A stretch of DNA of 64,000 nt from Alteromonas macleodii ATCC 27126 (GTDB lineage Bacteria > Pseudomonadota > Gammaproteobacteria > Enterobacterales > Alteromonadaceae): NCBI RefSeq assembly GCF_000172635.2, contig NC_018632.1, positions 3,534,001-3,598,000 on the forward strand, in the 5' to 3' direction. Below are positions 18,361-28,465 of the stretch, piece by piece (the stretch's first letter is position 1; each line of letters starts with the position of its first letter). Made by a program: the position numbers and the translations under genes. A model generated the notes under the pieces. That model did not search any database, was not told the DNA's origin, and worked only from the letters and a program-made list of their open reading frames with translations.

Positions 18361-21070
18361 TGATAACCCACTTCAAACCAAATTGAACGACCGGTCTCTA
18401 TACCCGAAGTGCCTGAGGTAACGGAATAAGTTCGAGCGTCAAAGAGGTTTTGAACATCCACTCTAAACCGCAGAGCATGATCGCCTACTACTTCAGGTAC
18501 CCAAGTAGCAGACGCATTAACCAAAAAGCGACTTGGAACGTTCACTAGCTGATAAACAGGAACATTAAGTACCTCTTCACCATCACAAATAGAACAAATA
18601 CGCAAAAGCTGTCCGCTAGACTGCACATCGTCAGTAGCAACATAATCGTCAAATGCCTGGCGATAGGAGCCTGTTACGCTAGTTGTGAAGGTGTCGGTCC
18701 ATCCTGTTGTCCACCCCACATTAAACGCCAGCGGCTGTGAAAAGTCAGTTTCAGCAAGGCGCAAATTATTAAGCGTCGTTTCGACATAGGTAAAGCCTGT
18801 CTCTTCATCTCCGCTGCGTAAGAAGATAAGCTCATCAATAGGCGCTACATCTACGTCTTCTTCGTCGAAACTGACTTCTTCACTTATTTGGTAGGTGGTA
18901 TTAAACCAAAAACTACTGGTATTAAATTGCCATGCCCACGAAAGCGAAATACGGTCGTTTTGGCCTTTACCATTATTGGTTTGAGTACGGTAGTAATAGC
19001 CGTCCTCAGGGTTGTAAACGGGGTCGCCGCTCACGGAAATCTGATCACGACGCCAGCGTTTCACATACTCAATGGCGTAATTCCCCCAGTCAGTAGCTTG
19101 CTTCCAACCAAGTACAATTTCATCGTTGTAAGGCGTATCCAGGTTGTCAAAACGATAGCGATAATCGCTGGCACCAGATAGCGGTGACCAACCTTGAAGG
19201 TCGCCATTTAATGCAATGCTTCGGCGTTCCAGCTGATAAGGCAGCTGTGCTTCTCGCACTACGTAAGAAAGTAGGTTGGTATCGTAATAACGGTTCGCAC
19301 CAAAAGTAATGAGCTTATCGCCATCGCCGAATAACCGGTAACCGCCGCTAATACGGGGGGCAATGTTTACATTCTGTAGAAAGTCATCGTAATCCGCACG
19401 CAGCGCTGCGTTTAGTGTTACGTCGCCCAAGTCCATGCTGTCGGTAACGTGAAACGAAACATTTTGCACATTTACGTCGATGTATTCTTCAGGATACACG
19501 CTTCTCAATGCGAAATACTGAGGGGACGCAGTCACAATATTTGAATACGCCAATACGTGATCAGGATTGGTAAAATCTAAAGGCTCTCCAAGCTGTGCCT
19601 CTAATTCTTCTATGGTCATTGACGTCGTTAAAGCTACGCAGTCGAACACCGCCCCGTTACAGTTCAGGTTACTCACCCCAGTGATCGGTGAGTTGTAAAC
19701 GTAGGTATCGTAATACCGCTGTCGCTCCAGCGACTCATTATTATATTGAACCCAGCTTTTATGCTGTGTTCAATATCCAACCAGTTAAACGCGTTAAACC
19801 TGACTAAATTATCAAAAAAGAGCGTTTGCTGAGTTTTGTCCAAGTCGCCGTATCCACCTTGGTTCGACACAGCGGCTTCTTGCGTGGGATCTCCTATTCC
19901 CCACTCCCTTCCAATAGCTTTAGCCCAAGGATAGTAGTGAGGGTTTGCGTAGCGCGTATTGTAACTCTCTGCGAAGCTAAGCGTTGACTCAAGGGCGAAA
20001 CTATCAAAACCGTGCTCAACTTTAACGCTACTATTGAATCCGCCGCCTTCAATTTCAAAGTCGCTGTCAATTGCATTGGCTATGATGTCGTTGCTTGTAT
20101 ATGGCGAATAGTTAGCCGTTAACGTGAGCTTATCTACCCATAGATTTCGACGGGTAAGTTTAACCAGTACGTTGGCGTTTTCGCGCTCAGTAGCAACCGG
20201 CTGATTTAGGCTTAACTTTGATATTTCACTGGTGGTGTAATTTGCTGAAACCAGCAAGTGGTAGTATTCGTTCAGCGTTTTGGCAAAATTAACGTTTAAT
20301 ATCTGCTTTTCAAAGGCAGGCTCATCAGGTGCCTCTTCATTGGTTTCGGTCACATCTTCAGCTAAAAAGGTTTTATAGCTATTCCAATCGCTTCGAGAAG
20401 TGCGATAGTTAAAACCAAATTCGGTTTCTTTATAGCTTTCGCGCGTTTCTACATCTACCACGCCGCCGCTGAAACTGCCGTATTGGGCAGGCACATTGTT
20501 GGTATAAACCGTAATGCTATCTATAATTTGTTGATTAATGTTGAAGGTTTGCGTTGTACCTTCAACATCATTTATAAGCGTGTCATTTGAACGGTAAGAG
20601 CTTGGATCTTGGCGACTGTTAAAGTTCATACCGTCAAGGAAGAAACCGGTTTGCCATGCTTCAGCGCCCATAATTGACACCCGCTGTGCCTGAATCTCTC
20701 CTTGTTCAGACGCGTCATATTGCTCAGACCCAAGCACCACACCCGGCAATAGTCCGAGTAATTCGGTAAAGTCTCCGCCCGTGCGCGGCGTATACTCAAT
20801 GAAGTTTCTATCTAGCGTAAAGCGCCCTTCAACTTCTGGCACTTGCAAGCCAATAAAACGACCTTCAACTAAGATACGTTCAATTTTTTTGGCATTATCG
20901 TTTTCTTCCACACACGCCAATCGTTCAGCATCGGTCATCCTGTTCAATGCGTCTTCAGAAATGCAAACATCACTCGTAGGAGCAACTACATCTTGCTGCT
21001 GTTGGGCATTAGCAAACGTTGCGTTGGCTAATAACGACAACAGCAGCCCGCTAGGGGCTGCATATTTCAT
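18351..21070 (-). pseudogene. TonB-dependent receptor, broken by a single-base frameshift
   Basis: Two frames give one receptor of about 906 residues. The N-terminal frame (21070-19673) has a signal peptide, a cysteine-bearing segment 'DVCISEDALNRMTDAERLACVEEN', the plug domain ('EYTPRTGGDFTELLGLLPGVV', 'AQYGSFSGGVVDVETRES' in separate regions) and barrel strands. The second (from 19676) continues the barrel and ends 'SIWFEVGYQWH'. The second frame reads as good protein upstream of its first start codon (WVQYNNESLERQRYYDTYV), so the break lies near the three Cs at 19751-19753. One extra base there restores the frame. Sequencing error or mutation is equally compatible. It is the second gene of a Fur-box-linked operon with the lipoprotein (17 bases before) and the peroxidase (10-base overlap). 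Confidence 0.85.
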
Positions 21071-21087
21071 TAAAAATTACCTTATGC

Positions 21088-24018
21088 TTAGTCTTTGTCT
21101 AGAGGGTTTAGATCGTTAGGATCTTCAATGCCGTCGTTATCAGCGTCGTTGTCTGTACTAAGTCCAGACTCAGAGATAGCGTCTTCGGTCGCATTTAATA
21201 AGAAAAAGTTGGGAAGACCATCATTGTCAGTATCTACGTTGGCTATTGCCGATGCTGGGAAGTCATCTTGGGTCGCCATTGTTTCCGCTATAACTGCAAA
21301 TAAGGCTTCGCTATCCGCAGTGGTGTAGATTTCGTTAACAGATAACGACTGCGCGTCTTCGTAATTACCTAACCATGCATATTGCTCAATGAATGATTCG
21401 TAAAAATCGACGTTTTCGCTGTCTGCAAACTCAGATGTTGCTGCCAGTAAGCTTTCTAGTAAAGCAGCGCCTGTAGCGTTGATACTGCTGATAGCTTGAG
21501 CATATTCTTCATTTAGACCAGCATGCTTTTTAGTGGCAAGTAGCAGGTTGTCAATATTTAAAAAAGCGTTGCTGTCATCTGGTTCGAAAACCGCTTCAAG
21601 CTCACCAAGAATATCGTCTACCGCATCAACCTTGTCTTCTATTGTGGCCGCGTTAGATACCGCTTCTACAGCCTGGTCGGCGATGGTAGAGAACATAGAG
21701 GCCGCCGTTTCAAGCTCGCCTAGCGACGCAAATGCATTGGCAATATAGATTCTGGATTCGAACAAGCTGCTAAGATCTTCATCGTCTCCTGCAAGGGCTT
21801 CTACATTGGCTCGAGCTGCGCTTATGGCACTTTGCATACCTTCTTCGTTACCCAGTGCACGCTGGATAAAAGCGGCATTGATAAACGCATTCATTTTTTG
21901 GAGCTCTGAGGCTTGGCTATCTTCGCCAAAGTACAAAGCCACTATATCTAAACACTTACCATAGAGAGTATTTCGTGTTTCATTATCACCGCCAAATTCA
22001 GCGTAAAGCTCGACGAAACGACTACATCCGTAGTTTTCTACCAACTTATCTACGTTGTAACCAACGTCATCAAAATAAGCTTGGGTGGATAGCACGTCGA
22101 TAGCCGCTGTTGTCATTTGTCGAGCTTCAGCATTCAGGCCTGAATAGTGTAAAAACCACGCTGCACGCTTATCCAGAAAACCAGCATCATCCTGTTCTAC
22201 TAGGGCTTCAACCACGTATTCGGTGTCAGTGTAGGTCACAGTAAAGGTATGGGTAAGCGCTTCAATAAGCGGGGTAATATCTTCACCGTTAAATGCGCTG
22301 CTTACAATACTGTAAGCATAGTGATCGCGATACGCTTTCTTAGTGTCTAAATCTGTTGAGCCCTCTTCCTCTTCTACTAACATTAGCGGTAAATTACCAA
22401 TAGCAGTCTCGGTAGAGTTTGCCGCAATATAATCTGGATAAAGAGCAGCGAAGGGACCAGTCAGGTTACCCAGTCCCGTTGGGTAGCGACTTAACGTTTC
22501 TTCTGCATAGTCAGCCACATCAACGCGATAAGCATCGTCATAGTCAGCGGTCACATACATTGATATACCGCGTGCTAATGAGGTTTTTGCTCTGTGCGTC
22601 AGCTCTGCTTTCTGTTCATCGCTGCCGATTAGGCTAGCGGCATATGCGTAGCGCGTCGCTTCGACTAGCAGTAACGTACGACTAGTAAAATTGTTGTTTC
22701 CCCTTACCGTATTAAAGCTTGTGGTATCCGCAATGTGAATTGCGTAGTCTAACGCGGTAATGACTGATTCGTAGTTTAAATCAGACTGCTGCGTAGCGTA
22801 GGCTTCTACACGGCTCGCCAATAAGTCTGTAGCTAAAACGCCAAATTTTCCGTGTGCGCTGGTACGCGCTTGGGTCAAATCAGACAATTCTTCGGCGTAG
22901 GCTCGGGTGATGTTTAATACAACTACTGCAGAATCAAAGTCATCGGCGTCGATATAATCTTCAACAAGCTTTCGATAAAAGGTGGCATCACTTGTACTTA
23001 AGTTATCTAAACCAAGCTCGGCAATATACGCATTTTTCTGAACGACGGCTTCGGTTCTGAAAGTTTTTGCAGTGTCACTTTCCCCAATTCTTTCCAGTTC
23101 GTTAGCACTTAAGCGCAGCGCTTCAGCTTTACCTGAACGGGTGATGACCTTCTCATTGATAGTTTGTAAACTTAAGTCTGCAAAGCCTGCTACTGCATAG
23201 CCAACGGCAATATTGATGTAGGCATCTTCTGCCACTTCGGCGTCAGTAATGACAAAAACATCGTTCGTACCATCCCTTACCACCATATTTTCGGCGTTTG
23301 TAATATGTGAATGAGACGAAGCGTAATAATAAGTAAGTTTGTCCTCATTACTCACATACGAGGCACCTAAATCGATAGTACCAAGCACTGGCTCACCGAT
23401 GCCATCTGACACACTCACTACAAAGCTGTCGTCAACCGTGGCAAGTTCGTTCGCGACAAAAGTAAACGCCCCAGTTGCGCTATCAATGTCTACTACGCCT
23501 TGTTCAGGTTGGGCATTCACGGTAAACGTCAATGTATCCCCATCAACGTCTGTGGCCTCGATAATTCCGGTTGTTTCGCCGTTACTACCGACAACTAGCG
23601 ATGAGGTCTGAATGACAGGTAAATCGTTTACATTTGTAACCGTAAAAGAAATCGATGCACTTACTGACTCGATACTGTCTGATACTGTGATGCTTGCCGT
23701 GTCTTCACCAAAGAAGTCGGCACTAGGGGTGTAAACAAAACTACCGTCTTGGCTTACGGTTAAGCTTCCATTAGAAGGGCTTGTACCCACCGAAAACCCT
23801 AGCGTGTCACCGTCTGAATCTGACGCCACAACCGTTCCGGTCGCGGTATTATCTTCAAGCGTAGTTATTGATAAACTAGCTTGGCTTAAGCTTGGCGCGT
23901 TATTGCCTCCACTTCCGCCGCCGCATGCAGTTAACGCTAAAACAGACGTAGTTAAACACGCCAGTTTTACCTTAATTCTTCGTCTATTTTCTTTGTTTTG
24001 AACGAACTCAAGTGCCAT
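21088..24018 (-). CDS. Large surface lipoprotein with cadherin-like repeats and helical domain
   Basis: About 976 residues starting at the ATG at 24018, which has GGAG about 10 bases before it; an in-frame TTG at 24033 is less likely. The signal ends in lipobox LTAC, followed by GGGSGG. Two beta-sandwich repeats of the cadherin/VCBS type follow (about residues 35-125 and 125-210, with 'ATDVDGDTLTFTVNAQP' and 'ASDSDGDTLGFSVG'). A long, mostly helical region with tetratricopeptide-like pairs of helices spans about 260-920. The end, 'NVDTDNDGLPNFF...TDNDADNDGIEDPNDLNP', is an aspartate-rich calcium-binding repeat. It is first in the operon with the TonB receptor and di-heme peroxidase. It may present or capture a ligand for the receptor; this is inference from context. 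Confidence 0.8.
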   Translation of the reverse strand: MALEFVQNKENRRRIKVKLACLTTSVLALTACGGGSGGNNAPSLSQASLSITTLEDNTATGTVVASDSDGDTLGFSVGTSPSNGSLTVSQDGSFVYTPSADFFGEDTASITVSDSIESVSASISFTVTNVNDLPVIQTSSLVVGSNGETTGIIEATDVDGDTLTFTVNAQPEQGVVDIDSATGAFTFVANELATVDDSFVVSVSDGIGEPVLGTIDLGASYVSNEDKLTYYYASSHSHITNAENMVVRDGTNDVFVITDAEVAEDAYINIAVGYAVAGFADLSLQTINEKVITRSGKAEALRLSANELERIGESDTAKTFRTEAVVQKNAYIAELGLDNLSTSDATFYRKLVEDYIDADDFDSAVVVLNITRAYAEELSDLTQARTSAHGKFGVLATDLLASRVEAYATQQSDLNYESVITALDYAIHIADTTSFNTVRGNNNFTSRTLLLVEATRYAYAASLIGSDEQKAELTHRAKTSLARGISMYVTADYDDAYRVDVADYAEETLSRYPTGLGNLTGPFAALYPDYIAANSTETAIGNLPLMLVEEEEGSTDLDTKKAYRDHYAYSIVSSAFNGEDITPLIEALTHTFTVTYTDTEYVVEALVEQDDAGFLDKRAAWFLHYSGLNAEARQMTTAAIDVLSTQAYFDDVGYNVDKLVENYGCSRFVELYAEFGGDNETRNTLYGKCLDIVALYFGEDSQASELQKMNAFINAAFIQRALGNEEGMQSAISAARANVEALAGDDEDLSSLFESRIYIANAFASLGELETAASMFSTIADQAVEAVSNAATIEDKVDAVDDILGELEAVFEPDDSNAFLNIDNLLLATKKHAGLNEEYAQAISSINATGAALLESLLAATSEFADSENVDFYESFIEQYAWLGNYEDAQSLSVNEIYTTADSEALFAVIAETMATQDDFPASAIANVDTDNDGLPNFFLLNATEDAISESGLSTDNDADNDGIEDPNDLNPLDKD

Positions 24019-24063
24019 GTATGCCAACTCCAAGCAAAAAGGGAGCGCATACTAATAAATAAT

Positions 24064-24088
24064 GCAAATGATATCAATTCTCATTTGC
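24064..24088. promoter_or_regulatory. Fur-box-like palindrome before lipoprotein-receptor-peroxidase operon
   Basis: GCAAATGA (24064-24071) and TCATTTGC (24081-24088) form perfect inverted arms. The 15-mer TGATATCAATTCTCA (24069-24083) matches the 7-1-7 Fur pattern TGATAATnATTATCA at 11 of 14 places. It lies 46-70 bases before the lipoprotein start, suggesting iron control of this operon. Confidence 0.6.
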
Positions 24089-24113
24089 TAAAAGTTCAAA
24101 TCTTTACATTTCT

Positions 24114-24848
24114 TTATTGAAGAATTAAAAGCGGGAAACGAGGATTGTTTCCAGGCTGCCAGGGAGATGATATAAACTTGATGTTATTTACCCCCATTTT
24201 TTCTAGCAGTGCCGGAGTAGCCGTCCACCCTCTTGCCTTTTGTTCAACCGCTGCTTTAATCAGGTCTTTCGATAGCCCTATAGTAAGCAGTGCATGGTCG
24301 GTAGAAATACGTTCAAAAAACCGCTTTTCTCGGGCAACAGATCTTTGTGTGATATCGTCGTAATGTTGTCGAAGTTCTTGCCATTTTTTGCTTTTCTCTT
24401 CGCCTTCTAAATGCCTTACCATGGCGTCAATATCGCTGTCTCGCCAATAGGCTGAAGCCGCATCTCCATGCCAACCCAGTATCGCTTTTTCTCCAAGCCA
24501 CTTGTTTTTACCCGCGGTGAATACGTAGTTTGCGCAAGAAGAAAAGCAAAATGTGCTCACTTTTACATCCAGGCTGTGTTCAAGAACAAACTCTCCTAAA
24601 TCCATTCCTAAATCTACATTGCCGCCACCACTGGTAATTGACAAAGTAGTAGGTTTCACCTCTGCCTGTTTGAACAGTTCGAATGCAATTTCGTTGTTTT
24701 CTTTTGAGATCCCACCTTGGTAAACAAGGGTCTTTTCGTCCAAAAATACTTTGGCATGAAGACCAAAACTCGTCGCTAGTAAAAGAGGAAAAATCAAAAA
24801 AGCCACGTTTAAAAACAGTGGACGATGTGAAACGCGCTCAAAGAACAT
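24114..24848 (-). CDS. Exported protein with ClpP/crotonase-like fold
   Basis: A 244-residue protein with an N-terminal signal or anchor (helix about residues 10-30). 'LVYQGGISKENNEIAFELF', 'TLSITSGGGNVDLGMDLGEFV' and 'STFCFSSCANYVFTAGKNKW' follow in the order seen in ClpP-fold proteins: oxyanion-type GGG after a beta strand, then a serine-containing turn (FSSCA) at the start of a helix, then 'LGWHGD', whose histidine could be the second catalytic residue. It resembles periplasmic proteins of the COG3904 kind, but I cannot confirm this. It is a lone gene just upstream of the iron operon on the same strand, with no overlap. Its role is unknown. Confidence 0.6.
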   Translation of the reverse strand: MFFERVSHRPLFLNVAFLIFPLLLATSFGLHAKVFLDEKTLVYQGGISKENNEIAFELFKQAEVKPTTLSITSGGGNVDLGMDLGEFVLEHSLDVKVSTFCFSSCANYVFTAGKNKWLGEKAILGWHGDAASAYWRDSDIDAMVRHLEGEEKSKKWQELRQHYDDITQRSVAREKRFFERISTDHALLTIGLSKDLIKAAVEQKARGWTATPALLEKMGVNNIKFISSPWQPGNNPRFPLLILQ

Positions 24849-24940
24849 GATGAACCTTTAAAAAGATGAAAAGAGAAGAGTAGCAATGAAAAAGGACTAG
24901 ATAATCTTGCTCTGCAGGAGCTTAACTAGACATACAAACG

Positions 24941-25273
24941 CTAGAAATGTTCGCGATTTTCGTAGTAGTCGTTACCGTTGAGATCTTTAAATAAAACGGT
25001 GATGTCCTTATCCTCTCCTACGAAGGGGCGAAGCGCAGTATCGATAACGTGAGCCACTGCAGTTTTGACATCCTGCCCGCGATCAAACCACAAAACTTCT
25101 ATAAACGGATAAGCCGAAGAGGCTCCACCGGCCACAATGAACTGGCTCGCAATGTGCTCTACTGTGAAATGATCGTTAGGGGTGTCGGTCAGTTTGGCAA
25201 ACTGTTCAACGATAGAACCTGCAACCTCTTCTAACACTGATTGCTCGATACCTCTTGCGCGAATGTGCGGCAT
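24941..25273 (-). CDS. DUF1904 (tautomerase-fold) protein
   Basis: A 110-residue protein starting MPHIRARGIEQSVLEEVAGS, with a proline directly after the start methionine, as in tautomerase-superfamily proteins where Pro-1 is catalytic. The centre 'YPFIEVLWFDRGQDVKTAVAHVI' and the end 'ITVLFKDLNGNDYYENREHF' fit DUF1904. Start ATG at 25273 is preceded by AAAGGAC. It is single and monocistronic. A tautomerase-like reaction is possible but unproven for this group. Confidence 0.75.
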   Translation of the reverse strand: MPHIRARGIEQSVLEEVAGSIVEQFAKLTDTPNDHFTVEHIASQFIVAGGASSAYPFIEVLWFDRGQDVKTAVAHVIDTALRPFVGEDKDITVLFKDLNGNDYYENREHF

Positions 25274-25432
25274 TTTTTGTCCTTTAATAGCTCTTTAGTT
25301 TGTGTACCGGAATTTTCTAAACGGCATCATACCACGCTTTAAAAGCGTCTAGACTGAGGGCTCGCCTTTAGTACGCGATGAATACCATACTATTCGGTAA
25401 AAGGGCAAAACGTTGTCACGGCAAATTAAGAA

Positions 25433-25849
25433 TTATACCGAAACAGAATCTCGCACCACCACTTCACGCCATAAATGAGAACACTCTTCCACAAACTTTT
25501 TGTGAATAGGATGAAGCTGGTACTCATCTTGCGCTTCAACACTTTCAAATAGCATAAGTTCTGACACGTCAAACGAGTTATCTATCACGTCACGCTTTAG
25601 TGTATTGGCAGGCACACCAATGTGAAGCGAGTGAACTTGTGGGATAGCACGCAACGATTGCAAACCAGCAATGAGCTTTTGCTTATCTTCTGTTGACGTT
25701 GGATCTTTCAGCCAGAAGTAAACCATATGAAGGATAGGTGGTAACTCAGCGTTTGTGGTGCGGGACGAATGCGCCATAGCGGGCAATGCAGATAGCGAAG
25801 CAAACGCTCCTGCGGTTGCTAAAAATTGTCGTCTTTTTGTATTTGCCAT
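25433..25849 (-). CDS. Tat-exported Dabb (stress-responsive alpha/beta barrel) protein
   Basis: A 138-residue protein with a twin-arginine signal (KRRQFLATAGAFASLSALPAMA) and a Dabb domain: 'LHMVYFWLKDPTSTEDKQKL', 'GLQSLRAIPQVHSLHIGVPA', 'DVSELMLFESVEAQDEYQLH' and 'PIHKKFVEECSHLW'. The last motif, ending H..F, is typical of the domain. Dabb proteins are dimeric barrels, some of them enzymes on polyketide-like or aromatic substrates; most are uncharacterised. Export by the Tat route is a less common variant. It stands alone. Confidence 0.8.
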   Translation of the reverse strand: MANTKRRQFLATAGAFASLSALPAMAHSSRTTNAELPPILHMVYFWLKDPTSTEDKQKLIAGLQSLRAIPQVHSLHIGVPANTLKRDVIDNSFDVSELMLFESVEAQDEYQLHPIHKKFVEECSHLWREVVVRDSVSV

Positions 25850-26128
25850 AATAGAGCCTGCTTACCTTAGCTGTAGATTTCTGTCATAAACATTGAACAT
25901 GCTGATGTTTCTACAATGACATTGGATCTCAATTGAAGCAATAAGAACCCGTTCATCTTCGCGTAAACACACACTTGTGAGCTCTGTCTTTCACTGCGAA
26001 ATAGATCTGAACTCAATTAGCAAGGCAAGAAAGCGCCAGGAATTTAATATTCTGCATGTTGGCAAGCAACTTGAAGGATACCTAAAGAAACTGAATTTTA
26101 AACATGTAAACAACGAGATTTTGACGCT

Positions 26129-26320
26129 ATGCGCTTACCTACCAAACAGCTTATCAATAAAATTGAAAACTTATCTAATGGTCTAACGCCAGAGCAGCTA
26201 GCAAGCTTCCTCGATATTATTGACGCTATGACGGCATTGGTTGAAGAAGCTGGAGAGTTAAAAGGCGATAGCGACAACAAAAATGCTAGCCTCAGTACTG
26301 AGCTATCCGTACTCCACTAA
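26129..26320 (+). CDS. Small hypothetical protein
   Basis: A 63-residue frame, MRLPTKQLINKIENLSNGLT, rich in leucine and predicted helical, with charged C-terminus. There is no clear ribosome site. An overlapping frame at 25977-26186 (GTG start) looks equally possible, so only one, or neither, may be translated. No family recognised. Confidence 0.35.
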   Translation: MRLPTKQLINKIENLSNGLTPEQLASFLDIIDAMTALVEEAGELKGDSDNKNASLSTELSVLH

Positions 26321-26642
26321 GACTGGCCTTTTTAGGATTACCGCTCTGAGGTAACAACGGTGCTGCTATACCAAGCTGAATACCAGTATCAACACCAAGA
26401 ACGATAAATATTCGTTTTTGCTCATTTGCAGTTCGTTTATGTTCGTTTTATGATGCATTCCTAGTAAATGTACATGGGAAGCTGCGTCAGAATTAGCACC
26501 TAACGGCCTGTTAGTTGAATGAACGGTTAATGCACTATTGCGCCACATAAAACGGTTTCAGCTTTCATTCTTCATAACATAGCTCTGTCGCTTCTTTTTC
26601 TGATCAATGCGTTGTACTGGTTAAAGATTAAAAGGAAGAATT
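26321..26642. other. Intergenic stretch without a gene
   Basis: These 322 bases hold no convincing coding frame. There are loosely repeated GTTCGTTTN words at about 26400-26450 (TTCGTTTTTGC, GTTCGTTTATG, GTTCGTTTTATG). The promoter of the aquaglyceroporin gene is presumably here, ending with an AAAGGAAGAATT ribosome site at 26630-26641. Confidence 0.5.
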
Positions 26643-27512
26643 ATGTTACCTCTCACGGAACCAACGCTTTTCCGCCAGTGTGTTGCTGAATTCATAGGCA
26701 CGGCAATTCTGATATTCTTCGGTGTTGGTGCCGTTGCAGCATTGGTATTAACAGGCGCCTCGTTCGGTCAATGGGAAATCAGTATTGTCTGGGGGTTTGG
26801 CGTCGCTGTTGCCATTTATTGTACTGCTGGCGTTTCCGGTGCACATATCAACCCAGCGGTAACTATTGCGCTTGCGCTTTTTCACGGTTTTGAAAAGCAC
26901 AAAGTTGCCCCCTTTATTCTTTCCCAGTTTTTGGGGGCATTCGCTGCTGCTGCACTTATCTACGGGTTGTATCATCAACTTTTTATAGATTATGAACTTA
27001 CTCATAACCTCTCGCGCGATAGTGTAGACGCTCTCACAACAGCAAGCATTTTCTCTACTTTTCCCCACAAAGCCCTTTCATTTTGGGGAGCCTTTGGCGT
27101 TGAGCTCGTTATCACTGCCGTTTTGATGTTCGCAATACTGGCATTAGGAGATGAAAATAACGGCGCATCCCGTGGAGCCATGAATCCGCTACTAATTGGT
27201 ATCGTCATTGCTGTTATTGGCTCTTCTTTAGGGCCGTTGACCGGTTTTGCCATGAACCCAGCTCGCGATTTTGGTCCTAAGCTCTTTTCCTATATTGCGG
27301 GATGGGAGTATGCGCTTGATGGGGCGAAAGACATCCCCTACTTTATTGTGCCTATTGTAGCGCCTATATGTGGAGCATGCTTTGGCGCTTGGCTGTACCC
27401 TGTATTAATAGGTCATTCCCTTTCGCCAGAAAGTCGCGCCTGCACTATTCCAAACGATTGCGAAACTTCCGCTGTTACACAAACTTCTGAAGCGAGTGTT
27501 GATAGAGGGTAA
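26643..27512 (+). CDS. glpF: Aquaglyceroporin (glycerol uptake facilitator family)
   Basis: A 289-residue MIP-family channel with six membrane helices and two half-helix motifs: NPA in 'SGAHINPAVTIALALF' (about residue 69) and NPARD in 'GFAMNPARDFGPKLF' (about 205). The aspartate after the second motif marks the glycerol-conducting subgroup. The C-terminus is longer than E. coli GlpF and hydrophilic. No glycerol kinase is adjacent, so the symbol follows family similarity and not pathway context. An EamA-type transporter gene follows about 70 bases later. Confidence 0.85.
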   Translation: MLPLTEPTLFRQCVAEFIGTAILIFFGVGAVAALVLTGASFGQWEISIVWGFGVAVAIYCTAGVSGAHINPAVTIALALFHGFEKHKVAPFILSQFLGAFAAAALIYGLYHQLFIDYELTHNLSRDSVDALTTASIFSTFPHKALSFWGAFGVELVITAVLMFAILALGDENNGASRGAMNPLLIGIVIAVIGSSLGPLTGFAMNPARDFGPKLFSYIAGWEYALDGAKDIPYFIVPIVAPICGACFGAWLYPVLIGHSLSPESRACTIPNDCETSAVTQTSEASVDRG

Positions 27513-27583
27513 GCTAACTATTGATATACGAGCGGCGATGGCCTATTTTACGCCGCGGTTGAACTTACAAAGAAGCATAGCGT

Positions 27584-28447
27584 GTGTTTTATTTAGTAGC
27601 AGTTACTGTCCTGTGGGCATTTTCCTTTTCGCTCATAGGCGAGTTTTTGGCTGGCTCAGTAGACAGTTATTTTGCTGTTTTGACACGCATTGCGCTCGCC
27701 ACACTGGTCTTCCTTCCTTTCCTTAGGCCGGCATTATTGAACCTTAAACAAAAGGTGATTCTGGCCAGTTTAGGTGCTGTGCAATTAGGGCTGATGTACA
27801 TCTTCTTCTATCACGCATTTTTGTTTTTAAGCGTGCCAGAAGTGTTGCTTTTCACCATTTTTACGCCGCTTTATGTCGCCATTTTGAACGACGCCCTGTT
27901 TAAGCGGTTTACCCCGTTTTATTTATTGTGCGCACTTATTGCCACCGCAGGTGCAGCCATAATTCGCTTTGATGGCGTGACTGATAACTACTGGTTTGGT
28001 TTTGCTATTGTTCAGGGTGCTAATCTTTCCTTTGCACTAGGACAAGTGGGTTATAAAAAGCTGACCTCGACTTTTACAGCTCAAGTACCCTATCACAACG
28101 TATTCGCGTGGTTTTATTTAGGCGCACTGGCTGTTGCCTCACCTGCGTTCTTCCTATTTGGCAACCCAAGCCAACTACCGCAGAACACCGAGCAGTGGGG
28201 AGTGCTACTGTGGTTGGGTATTGTGGCGTCGGGGCTTGGATATTACTTTTGGAACCAAGGGGCACTAGCCGTTTCTGGTGGTACGTTAGCTATTATGAAT
28301 AACGCACTTATTCCAGCGGGGCTTGTGGTTAATTTACTGCTCTGGCAAAAAGACACCGACTTTTCTCGCCTGCTTCTTGGCGGTACCATCATTGCTATTG
28401 CACTTTGGATGTCCCATCAACACGCTAAGAAGCAGAAACAGTTATAA
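27584..28447 (+). CDS. EamA-family (DMT) transporter
   Basis: A 287-residue protein with about ten membrane helices in two EamA repeats. The second repeat contains 'LLWLGIVASGLGYYFWNQGALAVSGGTLAIMNNALIPAGLVVNLLLW' (as consecutive short segments), the usual C-terminal pattern of drug/metabolite transporters. The start is a GTG at 27584 with a weak ribosome site (AGAAG). Members carry amino acids, nucleosides or organic acids, so the substrate cannot be named. Confidence 0.82.
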   Translation: MFYLVAVTVLWAFSFSLIGEFLAGSVDSYFAVLTRIALATLVFLPFLRPALLNLKQKVILASLGAVQLGLMYIFFYHAFLFLSVPEVLLFTIFTPLYVAILNDALFKRFTPFYLLCALIATAGAAIIRFDGVTDNYWFGFAIVQGANLSFALGQVGYKKLTSTFTAQVPYHNVFAWFYLGALAVASPAFFLFGNPSQLPQNTEQWGVLLWLGIVASGLGYYFWNQGALAVSGGTLAIMNNALIPAGLVVNLLLWQKDTDFSRLLLGGTIIAIALWMSHQHAKKQKQL

Positions 28448-28465
28448 GCCTCAAAAAGGCCAAAG

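Noticed and set aside
25977..26186. 69-residue frame with GTG start overlapping the small hypothetical gene
   Set aside because: No ribosome site and an overlap in another frame; coding evidence is no better than chance.
26400..26460. Repeated GTTCGTTT words, considered as a direct-repeat array
   Set aside because: Only three imperfect copies with irregular spacing; no CRISPR-like or iteron-like regularity.
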